Part shown: positions 13,831 to 16,036 of the stretch, piece after piece
Layout: each line of letters begins with the position of its first letter
Numbering within the stretch: position 1 is the stretch's first letter
Source of the DNA: Candidatus Melainabacteria bacterium
GTDB taxonomy: Bacteria; Cyanobacteriota; Vampirovibrionia; LMEP-6097
DNA length: 16,036 nt
Reading direction: 5' to 3'
NCBI GenBank assembly: GCA_028817775.1
Contig: JAPPOW010000130.1
Location: 24,014 to 40,049 of the forward strand
The notes under the pieces: generated by a model
Database searches by the model: none
What the model saw: only the letters and a program-made list of their open reading frames with translations
What the model was told of the DNA's origin: nothing
Position numbers and translations under genes: made by a program

Positions 13831-13836
13831 TAATAT
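13831..13836 (+). promoter_or_regulatory. Possible -10 for the second thioesterase gene
   Basis: TAATAT (four of six matches) is followed by attgagc (7 nt) and ATG 13844, the leaderless spacing seen elsewhere. An overlapping TATATT at 13834-13839 is an alternative. Weak on its own. Confidence 0.3.
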
Positions 13837-13843
13837 ATTGAGC

Positions 13844-14428
13844 ATGATAAACCTTTTGAGCACTGTTTTTACAGATTTGCAGCAGAGACTTTTGCAAAAC
13901 AATTCTGTTAAACCACCAGATACAACCGTTAGTGCTGAGAATTCCCGCCCAGTTTTTGAAGCACTGAGTAGATCACTGGATGATGCTTCTGAGGAGGTTT
14001 ATGAGCATAATTTTTCAGAGCAACTTATCGAGCCAGGTAGTAAAAAAAGAGGACAAGGGCTTTTTTACGCAGAGACCAAGGTAGATAATAATATGCTCAA
14101 CGGCTTCACCCATAATCAACAGAAAACCACTCATGGAGGGGTATACCAAACCTTGCTTGATACGGCAATGGCTGGTGCAGCTCAAACTATTGCTGATGAG
14201 GACCAAAGAGTTGTCACCTCAACTATGCATACCCAGTTCCTTAAACCAAGTTATAAGGAGGATAAGCTCTACACTGTAGCTCATGTTGTTAACCGCGATG
14301 AAAGGGGTCCTGTGACTTGTGACGGTTATGTCGTGAATGACAAATTAGAAATCATTTCAAAGGCTACTGGGCAGTTTATTCGAAGACCGGCTGAAAAGCA
14401 AGGAGTGCCAACTCGAGTAGCTGCATAA
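13844..14428 (+). CDS. PaaI-type hotdog-fold thioesterase with N-terminal extension
   Basis: 194 aa from ATG 13844; a GTG at 13814 would add 10 residues. The C-terminal ~120 residues form a hotdog domain: HGGVYQTLLDTAMAGAA from residue 97 supplies the HGG turn and a catalytic acid at D106, followed by VVTSTMHTQFLKPSY and a final strand ISKATGQFIRRP. It parallels the 5597-6016 protein (HGGVISSLCDIAMSGAV), so the two are paralogues with different N-termini. The ~60-residue N-terminal extension (helical LLSTVFTDLQQRLLQN, then a polar stretch) is not recognised. Probable acyl-CoA thioesterase; substrate unknown. Start choice between 13814 and 13844 is uncertain; ATG was preferred for its -10-like hexamer 7 nt upstream. 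Confidence 0.78.
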   Translation: MINLLSTVFTDLQQRLLQNNSVKPPDTTVSAENSRPVFEALSRSLDDASEEVYEHNFSEQLIEPGSKKRGQGLFYAETKVDNNMLNGFTHNQQKTTHGGVYQTLLDTAMAGAAQTIADEDQRVVTSTMHTQFLKPSYKEDKLYTVAHVVNRDERGPVTCDGYVVNDKLEIISKATGQFIRRPAEKQGVPTRVAA

Positions 14429-14459
14429 GCTACTTTGCTTTAGAATGAAAGCTTAGGCT

Positions 14460-16036
14460 ATGCTTGAGCTTTATATATTTAACAAAAATAACAATGGTTT
14501 GAGTCGCTGGGATGATAGTGATGCTAGTCCGGCGACTAATCAAATTAGTTTCAACTTAGCTAAGTTCAAAGCCAAAGATGGTTCTGAAAATATTAGTACT
14601 GAATTAGTTGGAGAATTAAACCGTCAGCTCAAAGCCAATGATAAATTACTCGAGTTCTTTCAAGACTTAAGTGGTCAGTTTGAGCTTGAAATTATCGATG
14701 ATTTCCATCATTTGCTTATTTACGATGGCGATCGCAGTACTTTAATCCTTGATTCTAAGATTGTTAACCAACTGACTCCTTGCTATCTTTGGTCATTTTA
14801 TTATGCGCTGGCTCGAACACAAAAAACTCAAGAACAAATTTACCGTAAGATGTTTAAGTTCTTTGCTAGTTTTGACCATCGTGAGCTGGATGCGGCAATC
14901 AAAGAGCTTGCAGGAGATGAGGCTTTGGATGCCGGTGGGCATTTGCAGCACTATCTTAAATTAGTACACAAAACTTTGACTGAGCGCTTTGACTTGGAGC
15001 CTTATCATGCAACTCAGCTACTGCGCAATAGAGCCCTAGCTGGCAAGACTCCATTTGACTTGCTTGAGTTTGAGACTATTTCTGCTAACTATGCTCATGA
15101 CCCATTCTCTGGTGATGCTTGCCAGGAATATTTTGATAGTTTTAATCGTAGTTTTGATAAAAGCTATGCCAAGGCTTATTACCACCACTTGGTTGCATCA
15201 CTCAAAACAATTGGTCTCAAAACTATTGCTCAACGTGGTTCTAGGGTGGCTCACGAGCAAGGTCCGATCTTGGTTAATTCAACCAAGATTGATGTTGATG
15301 AAGAGTTTGAACTTGGTTTGCGCAAAGCTCGCTCGCAAGTGATTGAAGCGGTCTCAAAACTAGAAGATGCTAGTTCTAAGTTTTTTAAATTAGCGGCTGA
15401 TTTTGGTGAGCGTGATTTTGAGCAAAATGAACTTAAGGATTTGTTTGATTCTAAATTACTCAATATCAATTTAGACTTAGATAATTTTTTCTACTTAGCT
15501 CAATCCAAGTCACCAAGAGCTCGTTTCACTAAAGCTGTTAAGGACTTTGCTGAGCATATTGAAGATTATGCTTCAAGCTTGATTCAAGCTGCCAAAGCTT
15601 ATGACAAAGAGCACTATATTAATTTCTATGAGGCAGTGCGTCAGCAAGAAGCTAAATTGGTTGCAATCTCCTTGGAACTTGAGACTTTGCTAGAAAATAG
15701 CGCTCAGAGTAAAGCTCACTCTGTGATTTATATCCAGCGTCCAAGCTCTCGTTCTGGACATTTTATTCCTCGGATTTTATTAGGACAGAAACTATATATA
15801 GAAACTGACAAAGGTTCTGAGCAACATAGACTCGAAGCGATACCATTTAATTTTGTTTGCCCTGATTTTAACTATGTAGCTGCTGGTCTTGATGCTTTCT
15901 TTGAGAATGCTTCAATCTCAGTTGTGACTGACAGGCAAACTGGTAAGCCTGATATCAAGTGGGAAAATGCTGAAGATTTGGCGATTAGTTTAGCGCCTGG
16001 CATGTATCAAGCAATTAAAGCTGCTCAAGATCAGGG
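14460..16036 (+). CDS. Large uncharacterised protein, 3' end beyond the window
   Basis: An open frame of 525 codons starts at ATG 14460 (MLELYIFNKNNNGLSRWDD) and continues past the right edge. I do not recognise the family. It is soluble-looking, with no signal peptide or membrane span, and rich in Asp/Glu, Lys and Phe/Tyr. A long helical middle (~280-420; LRKARSQVIEAVSKLEDASSKFFKLAADF, then FTKAVKDFAEHIEDYASSLIQAAKAY, then VRQQEAKLVAISLELETLLEN) could form helical bundles or coiled coil. A more beta-rich part follows (SVIYIQRPSSRSGHFIPRILLGQKLYI). Arginine codons are mostly CGT/CGC, so it looks native. TAGAAT at 14441-14446 is a possible -10 giving a leader of about 6 nt; AGG just before the ATG is a weak ribosome site. 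It starts 31 bp after the thioesterase stop codon and may be cotranscribed. Confidence 0.8.
   Translation, partial: MLELYIFNKNNNGLSRWDDSDASPATNQISFNLAKFKAKDGSENISTELVGELNRQLKANDKLLEFFQDLSGQFELEIIDDFHHLLIYDGDRSTLILDSKIVNQLTPCYLWSFYYALARTQKTQEQIYRKMFKFFASFDHRELDAAIKELAGDEALDAGGHLQHYLKLVHKTLTERFDLEPYHATQLLRNRALAGKTPFDLLEFETISANYAHDPFSGDACQEYFDSFNRSFDKSYAKAYYHHLVASLKTIGLKTIAQRGSRVAHEQGPILVNSTKIDVDEEFELGLRKARSQVIEAVSKLEDASSKFFKLAADFGERDFEQNELKDLFDSKLLNINLDLDNFFYLAQSKSPRARFTKAVKDFAEHIEDYASSLIQAAKAYDKEHYINFYEAVRQQEAKLVAISLELETLLENSAQSKAHSVIYIQRPSSRSGHFIPRILLGQKLYIETDKGSEQHRLEAIPFNFVCPDFNYVAAGLDAFFENASISVVTDRQTGKPDIKWENAEDLAISLAPGMYQAIKAAQDQ

Noticed and set aside
13814..13843. GTG 13814 as start of the second thioesterase
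   Set aside because: Not excluded, but the ten added residues match nothing and ATG 13844 has a better-placed -10-like hexamer.
15055..15469. Short frames on both strands inside 15055-15469
   Set aside because: They lie wholly within the long open frame from 14460, whose codon use is coherent; they are out-of-frame shadows.
1..16036. CRISPR array, tRNA/rRNA, integrase or transposase genes
   Set aside because: I looked for regularly spaced repeats, tRNA-like intergenic stretches and recombinase motifs and saw none; the repeats present are isolated palindromes.

Overview
The window looks like chromosomal housekeeping DNA of a low-GC, didermic bacterium related to Cyanobacteria, most plausibly a non-photosynthetic sister lineage (Melainabacteria/Vampirovibrionia type). 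The grounds are a cyanobacterial-style OstA/LptD-like outer-membrane protein, a RecF whose P-loop region resembles cyanobacterial RecF (NAQGKSNLLEV), and a CsaB-type pyruvyl transferase beside lepA. This placement is inference; there is no rRNA or other phylogenetic marker stronger than LepA in view.

Layout. 59-1184 (-) is recF, apparently frameshifted inside its P-loop. It is divergent from an LPS-assembly-like outer-membrane protein gene (1231-3024, +), which ends against a palindromic GTCATTGCGA repeat. A strong bidirectional terminator and a clear promoter precede a GT-A glycosyltransferase-like gene (3334-4785, +) with a skewed arginine codon choice. A two-gene minus-strand operon follows (hotdog thioesterase, then a solitary sugar-type ABC permease, ATGA overlap), then a plus-strand protein with weak GNAT resemblance (6119-6967). 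A minus-strand block runs from 10086 down to 6954: two-helix membrane protein, lspA, rluD-like pseudouridine synthase, an 82-residue unknown, and an S66 LD-carboxypeptidase with its own promoter. A small secreted TonB-C-like protein (10194-10592, +) converges on csaB (10688-11563, -), which is divergent from lepA (11594-13387, +). After lepA comes a 403-bp gene-poor, highly self-complementary segment (13388-13790), a second hotdog thioesterase (13844-14428, +), and a large unrecognised gene running off the right edge (14460 to end).

Functional theme: cell envelope (outer-membrane assembly, lipoprotein maturation, murein tetrapeptide recycling, pyruvylated polymer, glycosyl transfer) mixed with translation and repair (lepA, rluD, recF).

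Two system-level patterns stand out. First, many genes have a -10-like hexamer 6-8 nt before an ATG or GTG start and no Shine-Dalgarno, which predicts leaderless or near-leaderless transcripts. Second, palindromic repeats (GTCATCCTGAGGA and GTCATTGCGA families) sit at gene 3' ends and even supply the stop codons of recF and csaB. The most unusual single object is the 13388-13790 segment, which can fold as a closing stem plus two long hairpins.
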